A stretch of DNA of 64,000 bases, taken from assembly GCA_963849605.1 (NCBI GenBank), contig CAWKHX010000015.1, positions 1,240,001-1,304,000 of the forward strand, written 5' to 3'. Origin of the DNA: DASPHG01 sp963849605. GTDB lineage: Bacteria > Actinomycetota > Thermoleophilia > Solirubrobacterales > Thermoleophilaceae. The notes under the pieces are model-generated. The model saw nothing but the letters and a program-made list of their open reading frames with translations, was not told the origin of the DNA and searched no databases. This document shows, one piece after another, positions 1 to 8,604 of this stretch. The translations under genes were made by a program, and so were the position numbers. Position 1 is the stretch's first letter. The number at the start of each line of letters is the position of its first letter.

Positions 1-46
1 CCGCGACCGCGGCGGCGATGTGCACGTCGGTGACCAGCGCGTCCAT
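1..46 (-). CDS. 5' end of a leftward gene cut by the window edge
   Basis: An ATG read on the minus strand from position 46 opens a frame that runs off the left edge after about 15 codons, beginning MDALVTDVHIAAAVA. It lies back to back with the nucleotidyltransferase-kinase gene on the plus strand, so positions 47-99 would be the shared promoter region. The short stretch vaguely resembles the N terminus of ATP-grasp-type proteins, but it is far too short to assign a function. It could also be a chance open frame. Confidence 0.35.
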   Translation of the reverse strand, partial: MDALVTDVHIAAAVA

Positions 47-99
47 CAGGGACCTATTCGGCAGTCCGGCACCCGTTCCTCACCGACGGCTTTGACACC

Positions 100-1419
100 A
101 TGGCCGCCATGGACGAGGCACGCGGCGCGCGCCCTGATCGCGCTTGTGGCGCGCGAGGTGGGGCCCGCGGCGATCCTGTGGCGGGGTGAGGGGCTCGGCG
201 GCTCGGACGTCGACCTGGTCGTGCTCCCGGCCGCGGAGGCGCGGCTGGCGGCGGCCTGACGACAGCGGGCCTGAGGCCGGCGCTGAGCGACCCGGGCCAC
301 GTGATGTGGTCGTACCCGGACGAGCGCGACGTCGCGATCGACGTGCTGCCCGCGTCCGCCTGGCCCGCCTATTACCCGACGCTCGACGGGCTGCGCGAGC
401 GGGCCAGTGCGGCAAACGGGGGGCTCCCGGTCGCATCGCCCGAGGACCAGCTCCTCATCGTGGCCGCCGAGGCGGTGGGGGGCCGGCCGCTGGAGAAGGT
501 GCTCCGCCGCGCCCGCCGGCTGCTCGCGGCGCCCGCCGCGCATGAGCGCCTCGAGGTGCTCGCGGCCGCCGAGGGGATGGAGGCTCTGGCGGCGCTCGTC
601 GCCGACCCCGACCGGCTCGAGCGGAGCGGGCGCCGCGGACGGCTGCCCTACCCACGCGCCGTCCTGGCGGCGCTGCGCTCGCGCGCCGCGCGCGCCGCGC
701 TGCGCGAGCGGATCGGGGCACGGCTCGGCGCGCGCCGCCGCCCCAAGCGGGCGGGCGTGCTCGTGACGCTGAGCGGCATGGACGGTGCCGGCAAGTCCAC
801 GTTCACCGCCGCGGTGCGCGAGCACCTCGAGGCGAAGGGGTTGCCGGCGCGGGACGAGATCGTCCGCATCGGGCGACGCGGCGACACGCTCGACAGGATC
901 GCCGTGCCCATCAAGAGGATCCTCCGGCGCGAGGGGTCGACCGCGGATCCCGTCGCGGCGGGGGACGAGGCCGCGAAGGCCAGCGGCCTCGCGCCCGACG
1001 AGGCGCCCCGGCGTGGAATCGGCTGGGTGTGGACCGTGATCGTCGCGACCGAGAACGCGATCGCGTGCCGGCGCGTGGCACGCCGCCGGCGCGAGACGAA
1101 CATCGTCACCGACAGGTGGCTGACCGACCACCTGGTGGACTTCGAGCTGCGCTACGGCCGTCACCCGCTCGGCAGCCGGATCCTGCGCACGGGTGTCCCG
1201 CGCGCGGACCTGGCGGTGCTGCTCGAGATCGACGCGGCCACCTCGGCCGCGCGCAAGCCGGGCGACCAGGCGCCCAGCGTCACCGCCCGGATGGAGGAGC
1301 GCTACTCCGCGGTCGCGAGCGAGCTCGGCCTCATCCGCGTCGACGGCCGCGCGCCGCGCGAGGAGGTCGAGGCGGCGGTCCTGTCGCTGGTCGACTCGCT
1401 CATTCGCCGATCGCCTTGA
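100..1419 (+). CDS. Nucleotidyltransferase-P-loop kinase fusion protein (frame-shifted near the 5' end)
   Basis: The C-terminal half is a thymidylate-kinase-like P-loop domain with Walker A SGMDGAGKST (around 772-801) and a later DRW motif. The N-terminal half looks like a minimal nucleotidyltransferase with the metal-site motif GSDVDLVV near 202-225. From about 120 to 257 the coding frame is one base off from the frame used before and after, so the protein needs one correction near 115-130 and an opposite one near 245-259; the total length is a multiple of three. Read that way it is about 439 residues from ATG 100 (or 109). Without correction only 301-1419 is open. Such fusions often sit in polysaccharide or surface-modification clusters, but the substrate is unknown. 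The 3' end overlaps the convergent YjbQ gene by 20 bases. Confidence 0.6.
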
Positions 1420-1861
1420 TCACCAGCCGCTTGTTGCGGCCGCCGTCGAACTCGACGTAGAAGATCGCCTGCCACGGGCCGAGGTCGAGTTGCCCGTTCG
1501 TCACCGGCACGATCACCTGGTGATGGACGAGCAGGTTCTTCAGGTGTGCGTCGCCGTTGTCCTCGCCGCCGCGGTGGTGGCGGTAGTCCCCGGGGTCCGG
1601 GAGCAGCTCGCGCGCGACGTCATTCGCGGGCTCCTTCCAGGTCGGCGGCGCGATCTTGTCGAGCCACTCGAGCGCGTCCTCCTGGAGCCCCGGCTCGTCG
1701 TCGTTGATCCACACGGCGGCGGTGATGTGCATCGCCGAGACCAGCACCAACCCCTCCGCGATCCCCGCCTCGTCCACCGCGTTCTGCACGTCCTCGGTGA
1801 TGCGGACGAACTCGCGCCTGCGCTCCGTGTTGAACGTCCTGTAGGCCGTGTGCGATTTCAT
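1400..1861 (-). CDS. YjbQ / UPF0047 family protein
   Basis: A 153-residue protein of the single-domain YjbQ family, some members of which have weak thiamine-phosphate synthase activity. Family hallmarks visible are the SAMHITAAVWINDDEPGL stretch near residues 42-59, the HLKNLLVHHQVIVPV segment, and the C-terminal GPWQAIFYVEFDGGR. Length is normal for the family (about 140). The start ATG at 1861 lies only nine bases from the divergent dehydrogenase start, so the two genes must share a very compact promoter region, with signals reaching into each other's coding sequence. The physiological role of the family is unsettled. Confidence 0.9.
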   Translation of the reverse strand: MKSHTAYRTFNTERRREFVRITEDVQNAVDEAGIAEGLVLVSAMHITAAVWINDDEPGLQEDALEWLDKIAPPTWKEPANDVARELLPDPGDYRHHRGGEDNGDAHLKNLLVHHQVIVPVTNGQLDLGPWQAIFYVEFDGGRNKRLVIKAIGE

Positions 1862-1869
1862 GTGGCTCC

Positions 1870-2613
1870 TTGGATCTAGGACTGGCTGATCAGGCGTGCA
1901 TCGTGACGGGTGCGAGCCGCGGCATCGGCGCCGCGGCGGCGCGCATGCTCGAGGACGAGGGGGCGAGCGTGTTGCGCGTCTCGCGCGGCGGCGACTTCGC
2001 CTGCGACGTGACCGAGCCCGGCGCAGCCGAGCGCATCCTCGCCGAGTGCCTCGACCGGTTCGGCCGCGTCGACGTGCTCGTCAACAACGCTGGCACCAGC
2101 CGCGCCGCGTCGCTCGAGGAGCTCACCGATGACGACTGGCGCGAGCAGTGGGAGCTGAACGTCATGGCGCCGATGCGCCTGATGAGCACGATCGCCCCGA
2201 GGATGGCCGAGACGGGTGACGGCCGGATCGTCAACGTCGCGTCGTCGTCGGGCAAGCGGCCGTCGCCGAGGAACGCGGCGTACTCGGTGACGAAGGCCGC
2301 CGAGCTGTCGTTGTCGCGCGTGTTCGCCGACCGGTGGGCCGGAAGCGGCGTGCGCGTCAATGCGGTCGCCCCGGGCCCGGTGGCCACGCCGCTCTGGCTG
2401 GGCGAGGGTGGGCTGGCGGACCAGAGCGCCGAGCAGGCGGGCGTCACGCGCGAGGAGGCGCTCGAGCAGGCCGCGGCGAAGATCCCTTTGGGTCGCCTGG
2501 GCACGGAGGACGAGATCGCCGCCGTGATCGTGTTCCTGTGCTCGCAGCAGGCGTCGAACGTGACCGGCGCCGCGTGGGCTGTCGACGGCGGCGCCGTGCA
2601 GCTCATGTTCTGA
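1870..2613 (+). CDS. Short-chain dehydrogenase/reductase (SDR family)
   Basis: A 247-residue classical SDR enzyme, probably an NAD(P)-dependent oxidoreductase of a hydroxy/keto substrate. The Rossmann glycine motif TGASRGIG is at residues 13-20, NNAG at 72-75, and the catalytic Tyr138 and Lys142 of YxxxK with serines just upstream. The C-terminal GAAWAVDGG is typical of FabG-like enzymes. The start is a TTG at 1870 with no clear ribosome site; no better in-frame start exists. It is divergent from yjbQ. The substrate cannot be inferred from context. Confidence 0.88.
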   Translation: MDLGLADQACIVTGASRGIGAAAARMLEDEGASVLRVSRGGDFACDVTEPGAAERILAECLDRFGRVDVLVNNAGTSRAASLEELTDDDWREQWELNVMAPMRLMSTIAPRMAETGDGRIVNVASSSGKRPSPRNAAYSVTKAAELSLSRVFADRWAGSGVRVNAVAPGPVATPLWLGEGGLADQSAEQAGVTREEALEQAAAKIPLGRLGTEDEIAAVIVFLCSQQASNVTGAAWAVDGGAVQLMF

Positions 2614-2614
2614 A

Positions 2615-2630
2615 TCCTGCAGGGGCAGGA
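2615..2630. terminator. Short stem-loop after the SDR gene
   Basis: TCCTGC-AGGG-GCAGGA gives a 6-bp stem with a 4-base loop starting two bases after the stop codon. There is no real T run, so it is only a weak terminator candidate. Confidence 0.25.
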
Positions 2631-2665
2631 CTCAAGCTTTCGCCTGCAAATAACGAGAAAGTCAC

Positions 2666-3469
2666 ATGGCTGGCCGGTCTCAGTCATACCGTGGACGCAT
2701 GTGGGGACAGCACGCGACGGCGGTCGCCCTACGCCGCCCCCGCGTCCGTACCTTTGCCCGCGCGCTCTCGGACGGCGCGTGTACGACCGTCCACGTCGCG
2801 GCATACCCCACGCCCACCACGCGCGTGCGCCTCGAGCTCATGGGGCGGCCGATCCCGCTGGCGTCGTGGTGCGAACAGTCCGGGGTCGAGAACGCGATCG
2901 TGGGCGGCTTCTTCCTGCGCCAGGGCGACGGCACGCCGCTCGGGGAGATCTGGCGTGGCGGCGAGCGCGTTGAGAGCGTCCCGTTCCACGAGCCGTGGGA
3001 CGCGACGCGCTCCTGCGTCGCGATCGAGTCCGGACACGTTCGCGTGGCGCCGCGCGACGACCTGCCGGAACGCCCCACGGGCGACCTGCTGCAGGCCGGT
3101 CCGCTGCTGGTGGCCGGGCGGCGCCCGGTCGTGCACGACGACATCGACCCCGAGGGGTTCTCGGCAAACCAGGATCAGTTCGACTCGGACATCACGGTTG
3201 GCCGCTATCCACGGGCGGCACTTGGCGTCAGCCGCGACTGGATCCTGGCCGCCGCCTGTGACGGCCGCGGGCCGCACGACGCCGGCATGACGTTGCGCGA
3301 GCTCGCGGAGCTGATGGTCACGCTCGGCGCGGAACGCGCGATCAACCTGGACGGCGGCGGATCGACGTCGCTGGTACACGACGGCGTACTGCGCAACGTC
3401 CCGCGCGAGGAGCACGGGATCGAGCTGGTCGCGGGTCGCCCCGTGGCGAACGCTCTCATCTTCACCTAG
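2666..3469 (+). CDS. Phosphodiester glycosidase (NAGPA-domain) family protein
   Basis: About 267 residues related to the domain of N-acetylglucosamine-1-phosphodiester alpha-N-acetylglucosaminidase, found in bacterial exopolysaccharide proteins. The diagnostic C-terminal motif INLDGGGSTSLV is at 3340-3375, preceded by TLRELAELMVTLGAERA; the early IVGGFF segment (around 2897) also fits. No signal peptide is evident, so it may act in the cytoplasm. ATG 2666 is used here; ATG 2699 in the same frame is an alternative. It is followed 20 bases later by a glycosyltransferase, consistent with a role in glycan metabolism. The exact substrate is unknown. Confidence 0.82.
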   Translation: MAGRSQSYRGRMWGQHATAVALRRPRVRTFARALSDGACTTVHVAAYPTPTTRVRLELMGRPIPLASWCEQSGVENAIVGGFFLRQGDGTPLGEIWRGGERVESVPFHEPWDATRSCVAIESGHVRVAPRDDLPERPTGDLLQAGPLLVAGRRPVVHDDIDPEGFSANQDQFDSDITVGRYPRAALGVSRDWILAAACDGRGPHDAGMTLRELAELMVTLGAERAINLDGGGSTSLVHDGVLRNVPREEHGIELVAGRPVANALIFT

Positions 3470-3489
3470 GCCCGATACGGTCTCCGGCC

Positions 3490-4905
3490 ATGAGCCGGCG
3501 TGTCCTGATGGGCCTGATGTTCTTCCCACGCGGCGGCTCCGCTCAGGTCACGCGGTACCTGGCCCGCGCGCTGCCCGAGCACGGATGGGACGCCACGGTC
3601 CTGGCCGGCTCGTTGGGCGGCCCTGGCGACGACCCCCACGCGGAGTCGTTCTTCGAGGACCTCGATGTCGTGCCGGTCGAATACGGCGACGCGCTCGCCG
3701 CGGACGACCCACTGATGGCAGACCCGCCGATGCACCCTTCGTTCGAGGATCGCCCTGGCGCGCCCGACCGGGTGTTCGCGAACGTCGATGACGACACGTA
3801 CGAGCATCTCGTCGAGGCATGGATCGGCCACCTCGAACGTGCCGGCGCGGCCGATGCCGACCTCCTCCATCTCCACCACCTCACCCCGCTCAACGAGGCC
3901 GCGGCCAGGGCGTTCCCGGACAAGCCGGTCGTTGGCCACCTCCATGGGACGGAGCTGCTGATGCTGCGCGAGATCGACGAGGGGCTGCGGCCGGGCTGGG
4001 CGCACGCCGATGCGTGGGCCAAGCGGATGCGTGGCTGGGCGGCGCGGTGCCGCCGGCTCTTCGTCCTGTCACCCGACGCCAAGCGGCGAGCGCCGGCGCT
4101 GCTCGGCGTCGACCCCGACAGGATGGTCTGGGCCCCGAACGGCTTCGACCCCGTGGCGTTCGATCGCAGGCCGCTCGCGCGCGCGGAGCGCCTGGAGCTG
4201 TGGCGCGACTGGCTCGTGGAGCACCCCCGCGGCTGGGCTCCGGGCGGCGAGCCTGGCAGCGTCGCTTACAGCGAGTCCGACCTGGAGGCCTTCAGCGGGC
4301 TCGGCCCCGTCCTGCTCTACGTCGGCCGCTACACCGAGGTGAAGCGGCTGCCCCTGTTGATCCGCGCCTATGCGCGCGCCAGGCCGCGCTTTGACATCCG
4401 TGCGCCGCTGGTGCTGCTCGGCGGCTACCCCGGCGAGTGGGAGGGGAAGCACCCGCTCGAGGTGATCCAGGAACTCGGTGTCGACGACGTCTTTCTCGCC
4501 GGCTGGCGGGGCCACCGTGACCTGCCGCGAGGGCTCAACGCGTCAGACGTGGTGGTGCTTGCATCGGTCCGCGAACAGTTCGGGCAGGTGCTGGTCGAGG
4601 GGATGGCGTGCGGCCTGCCGGTGATCGCCAAGGACGCCTACGGCCCGGCCGAGATCGTCGACCACGGCGAGACCGGCTGGTTGGTTGAGCCCGACGACGA
4701 GGAGGCGCTCGCCGACGCGCTCGTCGATGCTGTCAACGACCCCGGGAAGCGCGCGCGCAAGGGCGAGGCCGCCTACCGCGAGGCGCGAAAGCGCTACGCA
4801 TGGCCGGCGCTCGCCCGCGGAGTCGCCGACGTCTATGAGCAGGTCCGCTCGGAGCCCTACGCTCCCGCGCGTGTCGAGCATTCCGTATCGGATCCGGCGG
4901 TCTGA
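3490..4905 (+). CDS. Glycosyltransferase family 4 protein
   Basis: A 471-residue GT-B fold glycosyltransferase. The N-terminal domain begins with an MFFPRGGSAQVTRYLARAL acceptor-site segment. The C-terminal nucleotide-sugar domain has LLYVGRYTEVKRL and the E-x7-E motif EQFGQVLVE at about residues 362-370, then GLPVIA and ETGWLVEPDD. There is no signal peptide or membrane segment, so it is likely cytoplasmic or peripheral. It follows the NAGPA-like gene closely and its 3' end overlaps the YgjP gene by 35 bases, suggesting one operon. Donor and acceptor are unknown; glycolipid or cell-surface polysaccharide synthesis is likely. Confidence 0.88.
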   Translation: MSRRVLMGLMFFPRGGSAQVTRYLARALPEHGWDATVLAGSLGGPGDDPHAESFFEDLDVVPVEYGDALAADDPLMADPPMHPSFEDRPGAPDRVFANVDDDTYEHLVEAWIGHLERAGAADADLLHLHHLTPLNEAAARAFPDKPVVGHLHGTELLMLREIDEGLRPGWAHADAWAKRMRGWAARCRRLFVLSPDAKRRAPALLGVDPDRMVWAPNGFDPVAFDRRPLARAERLELWRDWLVEHPRGWAPGGEPGSVAYSESDLEAFSGLGPVLLYVGRYTEVKRLPLLIRAYARARPRFDIRAPLVLLGGYPGEWEGKHPLEVIQELGVDDVFLAGWRGHRDLPRGLNASDVVVLASVREQFGQVLVEGMACGLPVIAKDAYGPAEIVDHGETGWLVEPDDEEALADALVDAVNDPGKRARKGEAAYREARKRYAWPALARGVADVYEQVRSEPYAPARVEHSVSDPAV

Positions 4906-5590
4906 CCGCGCGCGCCACGCGCGCATCGTCGTCGACGACAGCGGGGTGGAGGTCGTGGTCCCGCGCCGGATGGCGCTGCGCCACGTCGAGCCGTTCGTGG
5001 CCGAGAAGCAGCGCTGGATCGAGCGCACGCTCGAGCGCTACGAGGCGGCGCGCCTGGAGGCACCGGGCGCGCTGCTCGCCGACGGGGGCACCGTGCCCTA
5101 CCTGGGCGAGCGGCTCGAGCTCGACGTGCGTGTGGAGCCGGGCCGCACGCGGCCGCACGTGAAACGCCGCGGCGACGTCCTGACCGTGAAGGTCGCGCGC
5201 GGCGGCCGCGCGGCGATCGCGGATGCGCTCGAGCGCTGGTATCGCAAGCGCGCTCGTGAGGAGATCACGCCGCGCCTCGACGACGCGACCGCCCGCGCCG
5301 GCACCAGCTGGACCCGCCTCTCGATCCGCGGCCAGCGCACGCGCTGGGCGAGCTGTTCGCAGGACGGCGCGATGAGCTTCAACTGGCGCCTGCTGCTCGC
5401 CCGGGCGGAGATCCTCGACTACGTCGTCGAGCACGAGGTCGCACACCTCGAGGTGCTCGACCACTCACGGCGCTTCTGGCGCCTGCTCGGCAGCCGCGTG
5501 CCGGACTATCGCGAGCACGAGCGCTGGCTGAAGCGCAACGGGCACACGCTCACTGTAGTTAGCTCCGCGGACATCCTGTCCGCGCTTTGA
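4871..5590 (+). CDS. YgjP-type M48 family metallopeptidase
   Basis: About 239 residues from the GTG at 4871, inside the end of the glycosyltransferase gene; sequence upstream of this GTG in the same frame is low-complexity arginine-rich shadow. It has the family core GQRTRWASCS followed by SFNWRLLLAR, the zinc site HEVAH at residues 188-192, and a third ligand region LDHSRRFWRLL. YgjP/WLM-like proteins are compact cytoplasmic zinc metallopeptidases related to SprT. A convergent hairpin separates it from the next gene. Confidence 0.88.
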   Translation: MSSIPYRIRRSDRARHARIVVDDSGVEVVVPRRMALRHVEPFVAEKQRWIERTLERYEAARLEAPGALLADGGTVPYLGERLELDVRVEPGRTRPHVKRRGDVLTVKVARGGRAAIADALERWYRKRAREEITPRLDDATARAGTSWTRLSIRGQRTRWASCSQDGAMSFNWRLLLARAEILDYVVEHEVAHLEVLDHSRRFWRLLGSRVPDYREHERWLKRNGHTLTVVSSADILSAL

Positions 5591-5615
5591 TGGCCTGCGA
5601 GTCCGCGCGCTGACC

Positions 5616-5630
5616 GCCCGCTTCGCGGGC
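5616..5630. terminator. Hairpin between convergent genes
   Basis: GCCCGC-TTC-GCGGGC forms a 6-bp GC stem, followed on the plus strand by TCTTACT. It sits exactly between two convergent stop codons (5590 and 5633) and could end transcription from the left; the T run is short. Confidence 0.45.
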
Positions 5631-5632
5631 TC

Positions 5633-6946
5633 TTACTCGACCTTGAGCTGCTGGGACATGCGTCCCGGGTGGAGCGTGCAGTAGATGTTGTACTTGCCCG
5701 GCACGGTCGGCGTGAAGCTGTACTCGCCGTTCTGGATCCACTCGGACTGGAATCCCCGCGGCCCGCTCGCGACGGCGACGTCGTGCTGCCGGGAGGCGTC
5801 GAAGTCCCACGTGACCTCGGTGCCGCGCTCCACGACCACCCGCCGCTTGGAGAAGAAGTAGTCACCCACGCCGATCGGGGCGGTCAGCGGCTTGAAGGCG
5901 CCCGTCGGCGGCGCCATCAGCGGCACCTTGAAGCGCGGATACGGCTTGCGGTAGTTCCTTGGGACGTCCTGTGTGACGTCGTCATCCGGCAGCGCCTGGC
6001 AGCCGTCCTCGACCTCGCCGGGCACGAGGTAGGCCATCATGATGCTCATCACGCGCGTGTGCGGAAGCCCGTTGTCGTAGGCGGCGGTGAGCCGTAACTG
6101 GTCACCCTCGTTCACCGGGATCCCGGTCGGCGAATACGTGCGGCCCATCGAGATCGGGGATGGCTCGTGCAGGATCGGCCGCACGCGATAGAAGATGTGG
6201 TCCGGCTGTCCGTAGTAGGCACGTGACCTGATCAGCAGCTCGTTGTCGCACGTGGTGTTGCGCAGCGCCTGGTACTTGCCGCCGCCGTGCAGGTGTCCCT
6301 GGGCGCCGATGATGCGGCCGTCCATGGGCACGGTCCAGAGCGCGCGGTCGTACGCCGTCGAGCCCCTGCCGTCGTCGCCCTCCACGGTGTAGGTCGGATC
6401 TGGATCACAGCCCTCCGTGTCGATCCACAGCGGCGTGACCTCGGTCTTGGGCGTGTCGCTGTAGGTGATCCGCGTGCGCACGTAGACCTTGAACGGGTAG
6501 GGGCGGTGGTTCATCAGCATGTGCGTGAGGAACCAGTCAGGGGCGTCGCCGCCAGCGGTCATGTTCGCGATCCCGTAGTCGCCTAGCTTCGGCACCTCCT
6601 GGTTCTCCTCGCCGCGCGCGAAGAAGTGGGAGAAGCAGTTCGCGCTCTGGTCGCCCCACTTCGCCTCCGGGGCGTGCAGGACGATGTGATGGATCATCAC
6701 GTCCTGGATCGAGAGCGCCTTCGCGGTCTCCGAGCGCTTCTTGACGACGTCGACCCTGATGCTCGTGATCCAGCCGGGCTCGTCGGGCGCCTGCTCGCCG
6801 TTTGCCGGCAGCGGCATGTAGTTCTGCTCGCCCGAGTAGGGCGTCACCACGATCGGGTTCGAGAAGAGCGTCATCTTCTCCTCGGCCGCCTGCGCAGGGG
6901 CAGCCAGCATGAGCAGGGCGATGATCGGGAGAAGCGCGCGAGTCAT
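5633..6946 (-). CDS. Secreted copper protein: PHM-like monooxygenase fold plus cupredoxin domain
   Basis: About 437 residues from the ATG at 6946, which begins a clean signal peptide (MTRALLPIIALLMLAAPAQA). The central part resembles the peptidylglycine/dopamine monooxygenase copper fold: HHIVLH (first copper site), GHLHGGGK (second copper site) and a late methionine in RVMSIMMAY. The C-terminal 90 residues are a plastocyanin-like domain with ligands in QHDVAVA and YCTLHPGRM (His, Cys, His, Met). Transcribed after the ABC-2 permease with a 24-base gap, so the exporter and this protein may be made together. Whether it hydroxylates a substrate or only binds and transfers copper cannot be told. 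Confidence 0.75.
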   Translation of the reverse strand: MTRALLPIIALLMLAAPAQAAEEKMTLFSNPIVVTPYSGEQNYMPLPANGEQAPDEPGWITSIRVDVVKKRSETAKALSIQDVMIHHIVLHAPEAKWGDQSANCFSHFFARGEENQEVPKLGDYGIANMTAGGDAPDWFLTHMLMNHRPYPFKVYVRTRITYSDTPKTEVTPLWIDTEGCDPDPTYTVEGDDGRGSTAYDRALWTVPMDGRIIGAQGHLHGGGKYQALRNTTCDNELLIRSRAYYGQPDHIFYRVRPILHEPSPISMGRTYSPTGIPVNEGDQLRLTAAYDNGLPHTRVMSIMMAYLVPGEVEDGCQALPDDDVTQDVPRNYRKPYPRFKVPLMAPPTGAFKPLTAPIGVGDYFFSKRRVVVERGTEVTWDFDASRQHDVAVASGPRGFQSEWIQNGEYSFTPTVPGKYNIYCTLHPGRMSQQLKVE

Positions 6947-6970
6947 TCGGCGGGGCGCTGCTGGAAACAC

Positions 6971-7672
6971 CTATTCCCAGCGGAAGTAGCGCACGGCGAG
7001 TATGGCACCCAGTGCGCCCCATGCCGCCACGACCGCCAATCCGGCGCCGAAGCCGTCCCCCGCGAGGCCGTCGATCACATGCTTTAGGGGTAGCGCGACG
7101 GCGATCACCTCGAGCGCGGTCGGGAGCTCGTCGGACGAGTAGAAGACGCCCGAGATGAAGATGACCGGCAGGAAGACCGCGTTCGTGTACGCCCCGGCGG
7201 CGTCGAAGTTCGGGATCGCGTGGGAGAGCGCAATGCCGAGCGCGGCGAACGTCGCCACGCCCACAACCGTGTACACGAGCACGGCGGCGGGCTCGTCGGG
7301 CAGGTCGACCCCGTACGCGAGCTTGCCGATCGCGAAGACGAGCACGACCTGGACGATGGCGTTGATGACCGCCGAGCCGATCAGACCACCCAGGTAGTCG
7401 CGCGGGTTGATCGGCATGCCCCGGATCCGCTTCAGGATCCCCTGCTCGCGGAGGAACGTCATGTTGAACGCGAGCGCGGTGAAGGTCGTCGCCATGATGC
7501 TCATGCCGGCGATCCCCGGGATGAGCACATCGAGCTCCTCGTCGTCGTCCGCGAACACGCTCGCGACAAGCAGGAGCAGCACGAGCGGCAGCACGAAGTT
7601 GAAGAACGCCGCGCTCGGGTTGCGCCGGAAGAGCATCCGCTCGAACCGGAGCTGGTGCAGCATCAGGGTCAC
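6971..7672 (-). CDS. ABC-2 type transporter permease
   Basis: A 233-residue integral membrane protein with about six hydrophobic segments, starting with a cytoplasmic helix (LRFERMLFRRNPSAAFFNFVLP) typical of ABC-2 permeases. The segment FLREQGILKRIRGMPI is the family coupling region. Its ATG at 7672 overlaps the stop of the upstream ATPase gene by four bases, so the two subunits are translationally coupled. It forms the membrane half of a drug- or lipid-type exporter. The substrate is unknown. Confidence 0.9.
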   Translation of the reverse strand: MTLMLHQLRFERMLFRRNPSAAFFNFVLPLVLLLLVASVFADDDEELDVLIPGIAGMSIMATTFTALAFNMTFLREQGILKRIRGMPINPRDYLGGLIGSAVINAIVQVVLVFAIGKLAYGVDLPDEPAAVLVYTVVGVATFAALGIALSHAIPNFDAAGAYTNAVFLPVIFISGVFYSSDELPTALEVIAVALPLKHVIDGLAGDGFGAGLAVVAAWGALGAILAVRYFRWE

Positions 7673-8532
7673 TCCGCCTCCCGCGTGAGCTCGAGGTAGA
7701 CCTCTTCGAGGCTCGGTCGCGTGACGTGCAGGCTCTCGAGCCGCTCGCCGCGCTCGAGCGCCTCCGAGGTGAGCCGGTGAAGCAGCGCGGTGGGGTCGTC
7801 GGTCTCGTGCTCGGCGCGGCGGCCGTTCAGCTCGTATGTGATCCGGTAGGGAGCCCGCCCGCCGACCAGCTCACTGGGCGGGCCCTCGGCGACGATCCGC
7901 CCGTCCTTGACGATCGCGACTCGGTCGGAGAGCTCCTGCGCCTCGTCGAGGTAGTGCGTCGTGAGCAGGACGGTCTTGCCGAGCTCGCGCAGGCGGCGCA
8001 CGACGTCCCACGCCGTGCGCCGCGCGGCCGGGTCGAACCCGGTCGTGGGCTCGTCGAGGAACACGAGCTCTGGGTCGCCGACGAGCGCCAGCGCCAGGTC
8101 GAGCCGCCGCCGCTGCCCGCCCGAGAGGTGGTTGACGCGCACGTCCGCCGAGTCCTGGAGGCCCACGAGCGCGATCGTCTCGTCCGCGTCCCGCGGTGCG
8201 GGGTAGTAGCCGGCGAAGTGCCGGAGCGCCTCCGTGACCGTGACGCGCGGGTAGAACCCGGCGCTCTGGAGGACGATGCCGACCCGGCGGCGGAGCTCGA
8301 GCGGGGCGTGGGCCGGGTCGTGCCCGAGCACGGAGACCTCGCCGGCGGTCCGGTCGCGATAGCCCTCGAGGATCTCGACCGTGGTCGTCTTCCCGGCGCC
8401 GTTGGGCCCGAGCAACCCCACGACCTCGCCGCGCTCGACGCGGAAGGACAGGCCCCGCACCGCCTCGACGTCGCCGTAGCGCTTGTGCAGCTCGTGGACC
8501 TCGATTGCCGCCTCTGGCACGCCGCGCAACAT
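7669..8532 (-). CDS. ABC transporter ATP-binding protein
   Basis: About 287 residues from the ATG at 8532 (MLRGVPEAAIEVHELHKRYG). Walker A is GPNGAGKTTT, the signature is LSGGQRRRL, Walker B is LVFLDEPTTGFDP, and the H-loop is LLTTHYLDEA. The DEPTTGFDP form and the trailing domain are those of exporters of the DrrA/CcmA type. It pairs with the ABC-2 permease next to it. An in-frame start further upstream would run through the dyad repeats at 8550-8579, so the 8532 start is preferred. Confidence 0.92.
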   Translation of the reverse strand: MLRGVPEAAIEVHELHKRYGDVEAVRGLSFRVERGEVVGLLGPNGAGKTTTVEILEGYRDRTAGEVSVLGHDPAHAPLELRRRVGIVLQSAGFYPRVTVTEALRHFAGYYPAPRDADETIALVGLQDSADVRVNHLSGGQRRRLDLALALVGDPELVFLDEPTTGFDPAARRTAWDVVRRLRELGKTVLLTTHYLDEAQELSDRVAIVKDGRIVAEGPPSELVGGRAPYRITYELNGRRAEHETDDPTALLHRLTSEALERGERLESLHVTRPSLEEVYLELTREAE

Positions 8533-8549
8533 AGGGGGCTTGAGTCTCG

Positions 8550-8579
8550 TACCTCTGGGTATTAAGATACCGCTGGGTA
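8550..8579. promoter_or_regulatory. Two tandem 12-bp dyads in a divergent promoter
   Basis: TACC-TCTG-GGTA (8550-8561) and TACC-GCTG-GGTA (8568-8579) are two palindromic half-site pairs repeated with an 18-bp period and a 6-bp AT-rich spacer. They sit between the divergent starts of the ABC exporter operon (8532) and the cyclase-P450-TetR operon (8605). This is what a dimeric repressor operator looks like. The TetR protein encoded at 10454-11086 is the obvious candidate to bind it, but that is inference. Confidence 0.6.
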
Positions 8580-8604
8580 TCTGAACGCAGCTCGGAGGCG
8601 CGCC

